Below are positions 48,816 to 58,925 of a stretch of 64,000 nt of DNA, one piece after another. This DNA is from Phyto melanocephala. Lineage: Eukaryota; Arthropoda; Insecta; Diptera; Rhinophoridae. Both the position numbers and the translations under genes were made by a program. The notes under the pieces were generated by a model. That model worked only from the letters and a program-made list of their open reading frames with translations. It was not told where the DNA came from and made no database searches. Location of the stretch: assembly GCA_941918925.1 (NCBI GenBank), contig OW799233.1, forward strand, positions 84,884,055 to 84,948,054. Direction: 5' to 3'. Position 1 is the first letter of the stretch. The number at the start of each line of letters is the position of its first letter.

Positions 48816-49290
48816 AAAAATACTAAAAAATCCCATACTAAACAGCATATAAACAGGGTTAATTTAGTCTAAAAAAAAGGCGACCTGGTAACACTGATCA
48901 TCAGATAAATTTTATTTTGTTTGCTTTGACTTACTTTTGTCGGCGAGACTCCCTAACTCTTTTTACTATAACAATGTAAACTAAAGTAAAGAGATCAAAA
49001 TACGAATTAAATACCAACAGAAAAGAAGTGATAAATTAAAAAAATGCAAAAAGTAATAAACTTTGTTTAATATATTTATAACTATGCTGTACAAATCCCA
49101 TGTAAATATTTTATTCCACGAACTAGTGTAAAAGAAGAGACAAAATGCTACAAAATTATTTGCTTTTTTTGTGTTTTAATTATTTATTTAAAACTACTCA
49201 TATAATACCTACTTATTTGTAGTGTAAATTATTCTATTTGTTACATGTAGCCAACACAAATCTAGAGTGTTTTAAAGGGTTTTATGCAAA
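48816..49290 (+). promoter_or_regulatory. Upstream region of the Bicoid-like exon
   Basis: About 470 bp of non-repetitive sequence precedes the start codon. It should hold the leader and promoter if the exon call is right. No TATA box with a paired initiator could be chosen with confidence. Confidence 0.25.
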
Positions 49291-49392
49291 ATGGCGCCAA
49301 ATCAATATGTTTATCATGCAAACCGACATCCTCGCACTCATCTATATTCAAAGTTGCAAATGCAACCACAGGTACGGAATTCATTTGATTTA
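49291..49392 (+). CDS. bcd: Probable first coding exon of bicoid (N-terminus only)
   Basis: Thirty-four codons from ATGGCGCC to GATTTA, immediately followed by the strong 5' splice site GTACGT; without splicing the frame stops six codons later. The context AAA-ATG-G is good. The peptide starts MAPNQYVYHANRHPRTHLY and ends LQMQPQVRNSFDL. Drosophila Bicoid starts M-A...P-D-Q..YHH with His-Pro-Thr-His repeats, and its corresponding segment ends LQLPPQFRNPFDL before LFDERTG. Shared positions include MA, P.Q, YH, HP.TH, LQ, PQ.RN.FDL and the phase-0 end. Bicoid is the maternal homeodomain transcription and translation regulator that patterns the anterior embryo. Against the call: the exon is short, the His/Pro repeat is much reduced, and no homeodomain exon is found in the remaining 14.6 kb. 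Amalgam 25 kb away is the expected neighbour. A duplicated or orphan exon is the main alternative. Confidence 0.6.
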
Positions 49393-49682
49393 GTACGTAT
49401 AAAAAACTAATATATATGTCTATAGTTATACCCGATCAGCTTTGCTATATTTAAGGACTTCAGTAGTCCTAAGTTTCGACAAAAAAAAAAAAAAAAATAA
49501 AACACATTAGTAATGGTAGGGTTGCTAGAAAAAAAATTGCAAAAAAAAGCAATAAAAAAATACAATTAAGAAAAAAAGGTACTTTATTTAATTCAAGTAT
49601 TGCAGGGCTCAAAACAGATTTATTTGTACTTTCAAATTCGTTTTATTTTTCTTATTCGTACATCTGCATTCATACAAGCACA
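49393..49682. other. Start of the putative bcd intron 1
   Basis: It contains an A-run at about 49482-49500. No acceptor followed by a Bicoid-like exon 2 is seen. Confidence 0.4.
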
Positions 49683-50268
49683 CATCCCAGCAAAAACTCT
49701 ACTTACAAAATAAGTATAAAAGTAATGCAAATTTACTGAAGGTACTACTTACAATTTGACTAGAATAACTACTTATTTTTGTTGGCGATATCCCAAAACG
49801 AATTCATTACAACTTATTTAAATACGAAATAAAAAATAAGTACTTTTCTTTATGCTCAAATAACTCATAAAAATAATTAGTTACAAAAAGCTAACAAAAT
49901 AATTGGATTCAAAATTGTTTTTAAAAAGAATAAAAGCACCGATTACAATTACTTTTAAAATTCTAAATAATAATAACTTACTTAAACCCTCTTTAGAATC
50001 AAGAAGATATAAGTTGCTTTAAAAAAATTATAAATATTAAAAATACTCAAAAAGAAAAAAAACAAAAAAAAATGTATTTTTGGTAAATCAATTCAATGAT
50101 TGAAATATATTATTTTGTATTTTAAATTAATCAGTTACAAAACATATTAGGAATGAGTTATTATTTAATAGATAATGAGTAATGTAAATATTCGACAATT
50201 GGGCTACAAAATAATGCGTGTAATAAGCTATTACAGTTTAAATTGAAAGTAAAGTTTTTGCTGGGATG
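49683..50268. mobile_element. MITE-B, about 586 bp
   Basis: CATCCCAGCAAAAACTCTACTT at the left end pairs with AAGTAAAGTTTTTGCTGGGATG at the right end, one mismatch across 22 bp. The interior is AT-rich and non-coding. Target duplication is unclear, possibly the dinucleotide AT. The superfamily is unassigned. Confidence 0.65.
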
Positions 50269-50448
50269 AACGAAAATGAAGTGTCAAACTAAGATTTTAG
50301 TCTATAGGCAAAAAAGAAAGTTTAAAAACGAAATCGAGGAAGTTTGCTATAATACTAAGATTTGTGTATCTGAGGTCTGTCCATCCGGAATAAACTCAAG
50401 TCAGAGCACCCACCACCAATTTAAAACAAATAATATTTAACCTAATTA

Positions 50449-51065
50449 TTTTTATACCCGCCACCAAAAAAATGGTGGGGGTATATTAATTTTGTCATTC
50501 CGTTTGTAACACATCGAAATATCCATTTTAGACACCATAAAGTATATATATTCTGAATCGGGGTTTGATTTGATGACGCTCTAGCTATGTCCGTCCGTCT
50601 GTCCGTCTGTTGAAAGCACGATAGAGGTCGCACCGAAAAAGCTAGGGGGCTCAAATTTTGCCAGAATCTTTCTTATAGACAAGGTTTGTTTGGTATTGAA
50701 AATGGGCTAAATCGGAATATTAGGAAGAGAGTTATAGCTCGTAAAGCAAGAGTAGGTCGAAAAAACCGTGTCCTTCGAACATCGAATAAAATGGAATTGT
50801 GTCCAAACGGATAAACGTAGAGTCATGAAACTTCGAATATATATTTCTCCCCAAAAATTGCTTAAATCTATGCATTAGAAAAGGAGTTATAGATCAAAAT
50901 GTACGAAAATTTATACCGCACAGTGTATATTTGAAATTTAAAACGTAATAAAACTGACAAAACTATATGTACGATTCTGAAATTTTGCAAACATGGCTTT
51001 TTGGTCAAAGTCTTCGTTATGACGGAAAATAGATGTGCCACGCCCACTTTTTTCTTTAAATTTTT
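50449..51065 (+). repeat. HINE-like element, well-preserved 5' half
   Basis: It begins TTTTTATACCCGCCACC, forming a local hairpin with ATGGTGGGGGTATA. A clean GTCY tract (TGTCCGTCCGTCTGTCCGTC) at about 50588-50609 follows, then TTGAAAGCACGATAGAGGTC and GAGTTATAGATCAAAATGTA. It stops after GTGCCACGCCCACTTTTTTC, so the 3' half is missing. This is one of the least diverged copies. Confidence 0.7.
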
Positions 51066-51319
51066 ATAAAAATATATTAGTCATATTCATTAGCATTTAT
51101 TCATTGCAGACGGCAACATCTGTTGAAGGCGCCACTACATTTTGCAAACAGTGAGGATGATGTCTTTGCTAAATATCACGTAGAACACTAGATGACTCTA
51201 GTAACATTTTTGATAACATCCTAAAAATGTGCATCAGTAGATTTAAAATATGTATTTGAATATTTAAAATGCATTTTTTATATAAATTATATTTTTATCT
51301 ATCTATATATTCTTTTGTT

Positions 51320-51745
51320 AAGGGTGGTTAAATTTTAAGGGCGATTTTGGTGATTTTGAATAAAACACAAATTATTGAGGAAATTATTATCATATCTTTT
51401 TATAATGATAATATTTGTATGGTTTAATTATGTATGAAATAAAATATCGGCAAAATGGCCGCCGCACAGTGAACCATTCTACGAGAAGGCGGCCAAAACT
51501 CATTTTTTCATTTGAATGTAGACACTAGTGTACCTCGTGAGCCAAAAAATTTAAACCTTATTTCACATACATATATTACCGAGAACAGGGTGATTCAAAA
51601 TAAACATTTTAAGTATTTTGGTAAAACGGGAAATTTATTAGTATGATTTTGATTTTTAAACTTCTAGGTTTGTATAATTTTAAAATTTGTTAACCATTAG
51701 TACATGAAAATAAATTGTTTATAATGTTTAGAAATAATTTTTTTT
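51320..51745. repeat. HINE-like fragments in mixed orientation
   Basis: 51320-51465 matches 2440-2570 and 52790-52915 in plus orientation (TTATAATGATAATATTTGTA). 51660-51745 is the inverse of 2040-2130 (GTTAACCATTAGTACATGAA). This is a rearranged composite. Confidence 0.5.
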
Positions 51746-52007
51746 TATTTTAGGTTCAAATTTTCCTAAATTCCCATTTTTAATACACCATAACTTCTAG
51801 AGAACATAAGATAACAAAAAGAAATTAGCACCATTTAGTAGATAAAACTCTCCTCTATACCCCAATACCTAATTGTGTACCCGGAACGATCCGATAGTGA
51901 TCACCAGACCAATTTTTGTGACGCAAGGTCAAATATTTTTTGCAAAATTTTAGTAAAAGAGCTAAACAAATTTTTTTTGTGAAGTGTTTTTTTTTTAAGT
52001 ATTTTAG

Positions 52008-52916
52008 TTTTTATACCCGCAACCAAAAAAATGGTATATATATATTCTTAATCGGGGTTTTATTTGATGACGATCTAGCAATGTCCGTCCGTCTGTTAAA
52101 AGCACTATAGAGACCCCATCGAAAAAGCTAGTGGGCTCAAATTTTGCCAGAATATGTCTTATACACAAAGTATCAAAGTATTTTTCAGTTTGTTCAAAAT
52201 TTTAAACCTAATAAGAGTGACAAAATTTGATCTACGATTCTAAAATTTTGCAGGAATTGCTTTTTGGTCAAAGGCTTTGTTCTGACGGAAAATAAATGTG
52301 ACACGCCCACTTTTACGCCCACCTCCCATACAACGTTTCATCTCAAATTCTTATAATTTCTCTATAAGTCGAGATTTTGGAATAATAAAGGACTATATTG
52401 AAATATCTAAGTTGTATTTATTAGCATAAATAACTTCGACACACCTACTATAACGCCCACTTTTTACATTATCTACTGTTAATGAAATTTAAATTTTTAA
52501 AACCGATAAAATTAGAGGTATGATGATAAAATTTGCTATGGAAACCCTTCTAGTCAATGTTATTGCTATGCCAGAAAACTTAGGTGACACGCCCACTCTT
52601 ACGCCCACATCTCGAATTCAAATAATTTCTCAATGAATAAAGATTTTGGAATAATAAAGGACTATATTGAAATATTTAAGTTATATTTATTAGCAGAAAT
52701 TTTACTGACACGCTTACTTTAACGCCCACTTTCACTGAAACACTAAATTTACGAAAACATTTTAGCAGCATATCGAAGTTATAAAGGGTGGTGAAATTTT
52801 AAGGGCCGATGTTGATTTTAAATAAAACACAAATTATTTAGGAAATTATTATCATTGCTTTTTGTAATGATAATATTTGTATGGTTCAATTATGTATGGA
52901 ACAAAATATCGGCCAA
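52008..52916 (+). repeat. HINE-like element, truncated at its 3' end by a MITE
   Basis: It starts TTTTTATACCCGCAACC and includes ATGTCCGTCCGTCTGTT, two rounds of the ACACGCCCACTYTTACGCCC block and TATGGAACAAAATATCGGCC. It stops where the 225-bp foldback element begins. The 3' stem-loop end is not found beyond the MITE. Confidence 0.65.
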
Positions 52917-52920
52917 ATAT

Positions 52921-53145
52921 TACAATATTATGGAAGAGTAATATGGGTCGATTATGGATAGCAACCGAACTTTAGTTGCGTTGCCAGCTAGCAACTACAA
53001 TTTCTCGGTTGCCAAATTTTCATATAAAATTGACAGCTGTTAGTTGCCAGTTGCCATCTGTTATGCCTTTTTTGGTAACTGGCAACGTAACTGAGGTTCG
53101 GTTGCTATCCATAATCGACCCATATTACTCTTCCATAATATTGTA
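52921..53145. mobile_element. 225-bp foldback MITE with perfect 50-bp terminal repeats
   Basis: Positions 52921-52970 are the exact reverse complement of 53096-53145 (ends TACAATATTATGGAAGAGTA and TACTCTTCCATAATATTGTA). An imperfect continuation of the pairing runs inward for another 20-30 bp (GTTGCCAG/CTGGCAAC). If TA is the target duplication, the ends are CAATATTATGG and CCATAATATTG. The interior has no coding capacity. Perfect arms suggest a young insertion. Confidence 0.85.
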
Positions 53146-53911
53146 AGAAATTTATTTGTTGTTTCAAAAACAAATGTAAAATAAGAAAAATAATTAGGTT
53201 AAATATTATTTGTTTTAAATGGAGAGCAGGTATATTATACGTTGTTGCGCTTATAATTTGCTGTGATAATCAGCTGTTCAGTTAAGTTTTTTGACCAAAT
53301 TATTGTACTTTGCAATACCTTTTCGAATTTCATAATATTTTGCCTCTACGACATCTAGCGACTTGTACTAAAGACTACCCATAGCTTTACTAATATATTT
53401 GATAACATATGACTTGTATACTAAAATAGTTTGGCACACAAAGGGTCATTATTACAACTTGCCTACAAAGTTAATGTTAGTAAAAGGTAAATTAGACTAC
53501 AGTGAGCAGTGAAGTGACATAGTAATATTTTTCATTATTACAACCTCCTTTTATTTTAAATAACGGCATTTTAGAATAATGCCATTGAATTTGTGTCAAC
53601 TTAAAATGCAATTAAACCATAGAACAAACTAGTCTATACCTTTATATGTATCTCTGTCATGGGTATAAGAAAGAATTATATTTTATGTATTCGACCGGTT
53701 AACCGGTTTTTTCTAAATTTGCAAAAAAAGCAACCGGTTTTTTTTTTAATTCTAAATTTCAAACTATTTGAAAACCGGTTTCTTAAAAATGTCGAATAAT
53801 CGATCACCCTAGTATGGGCCCTATTAGTAAAAATCCTTTGACAACAAACGAATTTCTGCCAAATTTCAGCATTATCTAATATTGAAGGTTTTATGACGTT
53901 TAAAATATTCC
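53146..53911. other. AT-rich spacer without recognisable gene
   Basis: The interval contains AACCGGTT-type motifs repeated at 53694-53780. No coding region is supported. Confidence 0.45.
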
Positions 53912-54238
53912 AAAGGGTCCGCCATCTAACGTTTTTTTTCAACTAGTGCTAATTTCGTGAATGGAAACACTTAACTCTTGTCTGATTTGTCAGATAATTG
54001 GTTTTATCTTTCCGCTGAAGGAATATGTTTGTGTATACGCTTGAGCAACGCTGGGAAATATAAGCCAATACACCAAAACGAGTCAATGTTTGGTGAGGAT
54101 TTTGGTCCAGTGGCATAATTGGGTCACTTTTCTTCGAAAATGAGCAAGAAGTGGCCATAGTCAATGGCGATCGTTATCGGGCCATGTTGAACGAATTTTT
54201 GTTCACAAAAATTGAAGAGGAGGATATTGGAAGATAGT
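53912..54238 (+). pseudogene. Mariner/Tc1-group transposase remnant, copy b (internal deletion)
   Basis: It begins AAAGGGTCCGCCATCTAACG. A frame gives FVYTLEQRWEI near 54030, then after a deletion TPKRVNVW, a stop, GFWSSGIIGSLFFENEQEVA and NGDRYRAMLNEFLFTKIEEE. These are the order and motifs of the same transposase family as at 21463, with the first catalytic region missing. It ends abruptly after EDIG. It is dead. Confidence 0.7.
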
Positions 54239-54269
54239 GGAAAAATATAGGTCTTTACGTAGGCTTGTC

Positions 54270-54782
54270 AGACAAAAATGTGGGGTACCTCATAAAGTAT
54301 ATATTTTCTAAGACCTGGTTTAATTTTATGATGATCTAGCTATTTCCGTCCATCTGTCATGATTATGAACCGAATAAGCTAGCTAAGACTAATTTTGTTT
54401 GTGTGGTATTGAAATATTGTTATGTACTAACGGAAAATAAAGGTGACACGCCCACTTCTCATATAACGGCTTATCTCAAATTCATATAATTTCTCTATGT
54501 ACAAAGATTTTGAAAGAATAAAGGACTCTGTATTGAAATATCTAAGTTGAGTTTATTAGTAGAAACTAACACCGGCTTTCATTGCAGACTAAATTTACGA
54601 AAATATTTTAATAGCAAATAGAAGTTATACAAGGAAAGTGATACATGTTTTAGTATAAAGAGATTATTCCGTAGCGATTACTATTAATAACAAAATAAGA
54701 AATTCTGATCTATAAAAATACATAAAATTGGTGGTGGGTATAAAAGATTCGGCACAGCCGAATATAGTCCTCTTACTTGTTT
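54270..54782 (+). repeat. HINE-like element with intact 3' terminus
   Basis: GGTACCTCATAAAGTATATA and GATGATCTAGCTATTTCCGTC open the copy. It ends AAAATTGGTGGTGGGTATAA, the perfect stem ATTCGGC-ACA-GCCGAAT, TATAGTCCTCTTACTTG and T. This is the best 3' end in the window for defining the family. Confidence 0.7.
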
Positions 54783-55470
54783 TCTTTACTGTACGTAATT
54801 GTTTTATCATTTCATATTTTAAGCTGTTACCAAGTTTTCCCTTTCCTAAATTTCTAGAAGCTACAGAGCTTTGTAATTCCGATTAAAATTTCTACAATAT
54901 TCATTTCCTACCCTATATATACTCTATATATACTCTAAGAGCCTATAAATTGCAAATTCGATTAAGCAATATCCGCTTGTTTCTGTGTTGGTTGAAATCA
55001 AATTTAAAAGCCACTTCATATTGTAGAGAGTCTTGGAAATATTCGGAAATGAACAGTTATTTAAATATAGCACAATCACCTTCTAACTTTCTGAGATTCG
55101 AGCAAATAAACGCGGCTGCCTTTGTTTTTCCCCATTTTTTGTCCTCAAACAATTTTTAAAAACGAATTTGTTGAAATTTTGACAAATCGGTCGCTAATTG
55201 GCAAAGTTTTTTTTTTAATATATCAAGCTCATAAAGCTCGTAAATAATTTTTGGATACGCTAAAGGCAAAAAATTGTAAAACTTAGCATCGAAAATTATG
55301 GGTGGAAAAAAATTAATAAATCGGATTGAAACTAACTAGATATAAGCACCAACATCTAACAGTTTCGGTGTTTTCCCTGAAATTTTCAAACGAAAATCAA
55401 AATTTTTAACCTCTGAAAAAACAAGAGGGCTAATATGTTTGCCGAATGAAAAGACTAGCAGAACATAAAG
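54783..55470. other. Spacer with weak HINE traces
   Basis: 54880-55060 has faint type-2 HINE similarity (ATTTCCTACCCTATATATAC, TTGGTTGAAATCAAATTT). No gene is supported. Confidence 0.4.
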
Positions 55471-55479
55471 TTTAAGACC

Positions 55480-55700
55480 CAGAATGGCCGCCACTACAAA
55501 GTGGCGTACAATCAATTTATATACGGCTAAATCTAGTATTTCAAAGTTCAGCCCTTTCAACCCGCACAATGTTGGTATTAAATGTAAAGTCTGGATCAGT
55601 ATAATACAGTAAACAATGACAAAAATGGCGGATATATGGGTCAAATAAAGTAATAACGGATGTGTTCTTTCAACTCCCACAATATTGGTATCAAATAAAG
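55480..55700. repeat. Diverged tandem duplication (unit about 115-140 bp)
   Basis: CCTTTCAACCCGCACAATGTTGGTATTAAA at about 55550-55580 recurs as CTTTCAACTCCCACAATATT and GGTATCAAATAAA at about 55666-55698. AATGGC-CGCC near 55483 recurs as AATGGCGG near 55625. The 129-codon minus frame over this region is a by-product. Confidence 0.5.
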
Positions 55701-56045
55701 AGACTTGACCAATAGAACAAACCAACTGTATTCAAATGATAATTTAAAAAAAAATCCAAAGCTTGCAAAAATATTTATGCATTTGAAATTTTTATTTTAT
55801 TAATTTGACATGCATACGTCCATGTGTATGCATATAGGTGTGCACATGCGAATTTTTGTACAAATATTAAAATACTAATATATTTTTAAGTACACAAAAT
55901 GTAGTTTTCTAAATTTAAAAAAAAAAATATTTTTTTTATTTGTTTTATTAACAACTAAGGATTTAATTATTAATAAAATTCTAAAATAATTAAATTGTTT
56001 TTAAATTTGTAGATATGAAGCAAGACCGTCGTAATTTATTATAAA
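55701..56045. other. AT-rich spacer without recognisable gene
   Basis: Nothing is identified. Confidence 0.5.
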
Positions 56046-56922
56046 CTAGCTAATACCCGGTGTGCTTCGCCACCAATCGTAATGAAATAAAAGTTTTATA
56101 GTTCAAAAATATATTTATTTTGCCAGTGCCACGCATACTATTACTAAATCAACCATTTCTTATCAAAATAGTCATATAGATGTCAAAGCTTTTCGTGCAA
56201 AATTTGGGTACTCTAACTATTATCGCTTCCCTGATATACGCATTTTTGTATTTAATTCATATGACGGATGCTTTAGTAATAGGGGGCATGGCACCTATTT
56301 CTTATCAAAATAGTCATATAGATCTCAAAGCTTCTCGTGCAAAATTTGGGTATTCTAACTATTATCGCTTCCCAGATATACGAATTTTTGTATTTAATTC
56401 ATAGGACAGGTGCCACGCCCACTATTGTTAAAGCATCCATTTCTTATCAAAATAGTCATATAGATGTCAAAGCTTCTCGTGCAAAATTTGGGTACTCTAA
56501 CTGTTATCGCTTCCCGAATATACGAATTTTAGTATTCAATTGCTATGAGAGCTGCCACGCCCACTATTTCTAATGTACCCATTTTTTCCAGAAATGTTTA
56601 TTTGGGTGTCAAAGTTGCTCTTGCAAAATTTTAGTACTCTAATTCCAAATATACGAAATTTAGTATTTAATTCATGTGGCCACGCCTACTATTGAGAGTC
56701 CGCCGTTTTTTTATCCAAATGTTCGTGTGGATGTCAAAGCTTACCATACTTAATTTGAAGACTCTAGCTGCATTAACTTTCAAACCAAAGTATAGCCTAC
56801 AGTTCCTTCCAGACATACAGAAAGATTCTGTGAAAATTTCAAGGAAATCGGTCCAGCCATTTAACCATCTATAAAGCACAAACAAACATACAAACACACA
56901 TTGATTTATATATATATATAGA
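56046..56922 (-). mobile_element. Non-autonomous Helitron, minus strand, with 142-bp internal repeats
   Basis: On the minus strand it starts TCTATATATATATATAAATC (plus-strand end at 56922, next base T) and ends GGCGAAGCACACCGGGTATT, AG, CTAG (plus-strand 56046), followed by T. Five copies of a unit of about 142 bp (TATCAAAATAGTCATATAG, GTCAAAGCTTCTCGTGCAAA) start near 56161, 56303, 56445, 56588 and 56713. It shares the TCTATATATATA start and CTAG end with 36054-36924, but its repeat unit differs. The two plus-strand frames of 74-78 codons are read through the array and are not genes. Confidence 0.85.
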
Positions 56923-56928
56923 TAAGTA

Positions 56929-57260
56929 AGTAGTATATTTGTGGGCTTTCTGGGACACCAAATTCATCCTTATGGAGATTGCATGAGGATGAATTTTTGT
57001 TTTAAATTTTCATCCCAATGGTAATTTCCCATAAGGATGAATTTTTGTTAATAATTTAAAATATTCATCCCAATGGTAATTTCCATAAGGCTGATTTTTA
57101 ATTTTTGGTTGATATGCATTTTGTTATTGTTTGTTCGTCTCAAGTTTCAATTAAAATTTTTTTATTGTCTGCACAATTTACTCATACGGATGATTTTTTT
57201 GTTGTTAAAATTTTTTTTAAAATTGTGTTGTTAAAATTTTTTTTAAAATTGTAATATGAG
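56929..57260. repeat. Possible left terminal region of the Polinton, with short repeats
   Basis: About 2.5 copies of a 53-56 bp unit lie at 56960-57100 (GGATGAATTTTTGTT, TCATCCCAATGGTAATTTCC). A 26-bp tandem pair, TGTTGTTAAAATTTTTTTTA, lies at about 57199-57250. Polinton termini usually start AG; AGTAGTATATTTGTGGGC at 56929, just after the Helitron edge, is a candidate. This cannot be confirmed because the opposite end is outside the window. Confidence 0.3.
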
Positions 57261-57724
57261 AAAATGCAAAGGTAAATTATTATTTGTAAATACATATATA
57301 AATACTTACATATATAAATATGTGCATACAAACTTACATGTTTTAGAAAATGTATGTGCAAAATTGTTTAAATAAGAATGTTAAGAGATGAATTTTCACA
57401 GATGAATAATTTAAGAGAAAATAATTTTTATTGAATGTAATTATAGTTTTCCATAAAGATGAATAATTAAAGAGAAAATGATCGTTTGAGTGATTTTTAT
57501 TAAAACAGTAAAGAGGGATTGAATAAAAAAATATATGGAAATAAACTCAAGATATACTAAACCAACATTCTTAATTGATACAAAAATATATTAAAAAGTT
57601 ACATGAGTATTTACATTCCTAATACTCAACCTATTTTTTAATTAGGTACCATTAAAAATTCCAAGAATGTATTAAAATGTCTTTAAAATTAAATTATTAA
57701 TTGTTAAAAAGTTGCTAAGTTAAC
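57261..57724. other. AT-rich leader before the first Polinton-side open frame
   Basis: No gene is identified; short AT repeats only. Confidence 0.4.
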
Positions 57725-58012
57725 ATGTCGAGAAATATAATTCTTAAATTTTTGGAAGACTTCAACGGATATATTTTTATTGAACACCTTTGTCTTATTA
57801 ATAATTTTTTAAAATTAACACAGAGTTGTAAAGACACTGAGGAAATACCTGTGCATGGAAAACACGGTGTTCATTACAAAAATTGTATTTGGGCAACGGA
57901 TTCCACAACTGAGGGTCCTGACACATGCAGATGTATGATATACGGGCAGAAAAAAATTTTTATAGAGAATCTAATAAGGAGATATTATTTATTGGAAAAA
58001 CGTATAAAATAA
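57725..58012 (+). CDS. Hypothetical 95-aa protein, probable Polinton accessory gene
   Basis: It is unrecognised. The sequence is acidic and neutral in the middle with clustered Cys/His (C34, H44, H48, C54, C68, C70), including CIWATDSTTEGPDTCRCM. This could bind a metal or form disulfides; that is inference. There is no signal peptide or membrane segment. It lies on the plus strand, opposite to the capsid block, in the space between the presumed left terminus and the protease gene, where Polintons often carry variable lineage-specific genes. The frame is longer and more GC-balanced than chance frames nearby. Confidence 0.4.
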   Translation: MSRNIILKFLEDFNGYIFIEHLCLINNFLKLTQSCKDTEEIPVHGKHGVHYKNCIWATDSTTEGPDTCRCMIYGQKKIFIENLIRRYYLLEKRIK

Positions 58013-58671
58013 CATTTTGTACATATATACAATAATTTAAACATAATTTGTGTATCAGTTAATTAATTATTTATTCTACATTTTAAGTAAGCATTATTAA
58101 TAAACAAAATTTTTTAAAACATAAAACAAAATCTTCTTTTTTCACGTATGTAGATGTGTAGCATTATTAATAAACAAAATTTTTCAAAACATAAAACAAA
58201 ATCTTCTTTTTTCACGTATGTAGATGTGTATATGAAATACATTTGTTGTTTTGTCGTGTGCTATAGCTGAAATGAAATTTAACGCTTTAATTTTATGATA
58301 ACAAAGTTTTTACATAAGACATTTGAAGTTTTATTATATTTTTTATTTCTTAAATTGCACTTTTAGTTGAAAAATAAGCTGAGTATATTTTTAAGTATTC
58401 TTGGAAGTTTTCCTGAAAGTTTATTGACTTTAAAATGTATTTTCTTTCAATTGTGTTAGACATAGTCATGATAATTTAAAAAATTGTAAGTTAACTAAAG
58501 AGACAAAATATGAAAGGTTGTTGACATTAGTAAACAAAATATTTACACTTTTGTTAGAATAGGTCAAGATTTTAGAATTTTGTATGAGTGTAAATTTTAT
58601 GAATATGATAGAATTTTTCGTAACGTATTTAAACAATCAATCATTTTTAAAAAAACTGTGCAAGAAGCGAC
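58013..58671. other. Gap between the two small plus-strand frames, containing a 70-bp tandem duplication
   Basis: The duplication is described separately. The remainder is AT-rich and could hold promoter elements for the next frame. Nothing else is seen. Confidence 0.45.
58091..58230 (+). repeat. Tandem duplication, 2 x 70 bp
   Basis: 58091-58160 and 58161-58230 are identical except for one base (TTTTTAAAAC against TTTTCAAAAC). Each begins GCATTATTAATAAACAAAAT and ends CACGTATGTAGATGTGTA. The near identity suggests a recent event, or an assembly artefact. Confidence 0.9.
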
Positions 58672-58872
58672 ATGGATTTTCTTAAAAAACCTAAGGAAAA
58701 CGCTGTAAGCAAAAACAACCAAAACGGAGAAAGGACAATAGAAAAGGAAAGGATACATATAGAGGAAGTGATCATCCTACCGCCAATAGACCTCCAACTA
58801 TTCCTGGCATTATATGATGGGAATGACAACATTATTTTAAAAGCAGCGGAAAATTTTGAAGCGAAAAAATAA
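58672..58872 (+). CDS. Hypothetical 66-aa protein, possible Polinton accessory gene
   Basis: It starts in a good context (GCGACATGG). The N-terminal half is rich in Lys, Glu and Asn (KNNQNGERTIEKERIHIEE), and the second half is more hydrophobic (VIILPPIDLQLFLALYDG). There is no recognisable domain. It ends about 50 bp before the 3' end of the convergent protease gene, so it sits inside the element. An overlapping minus frame of 61 codons is treated as its shadow. The short length makes the call uncertain. Confidence 0.4.
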   Translation: MDFLKKPKENAVSKNNQNGERTIEKERIHIEEVIILPPIDLQLFLALYDGNDNIILKAAENFEAKK

Positions 58873-58925
58873 TCAACATCATTTTATTGTATTATTTGTT
58901 TATATATCTTTTTTTATTTTTATTT

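Noticed and set aside
49393..49470. Possible Bicoid exon 2 starting after CTATAG at about 49424
   Set aside because: The translated sequence (LYPISFAIFKDFSS) does not resemble the expected Bicoid segment.
55336..55725. 129-codon minus-strand frame with hydrophobic segments
   Set aside because: It covers a diverged tandem duplication and contains no conserved motif; hydrophobic stretches are common in AT-rich translation.
56180..56573. Two plus-strand frames with repeated ISYQNSHID peptides
   Set aside because: They are read through the 142-bp repeat array of the minus-strand Helitron.
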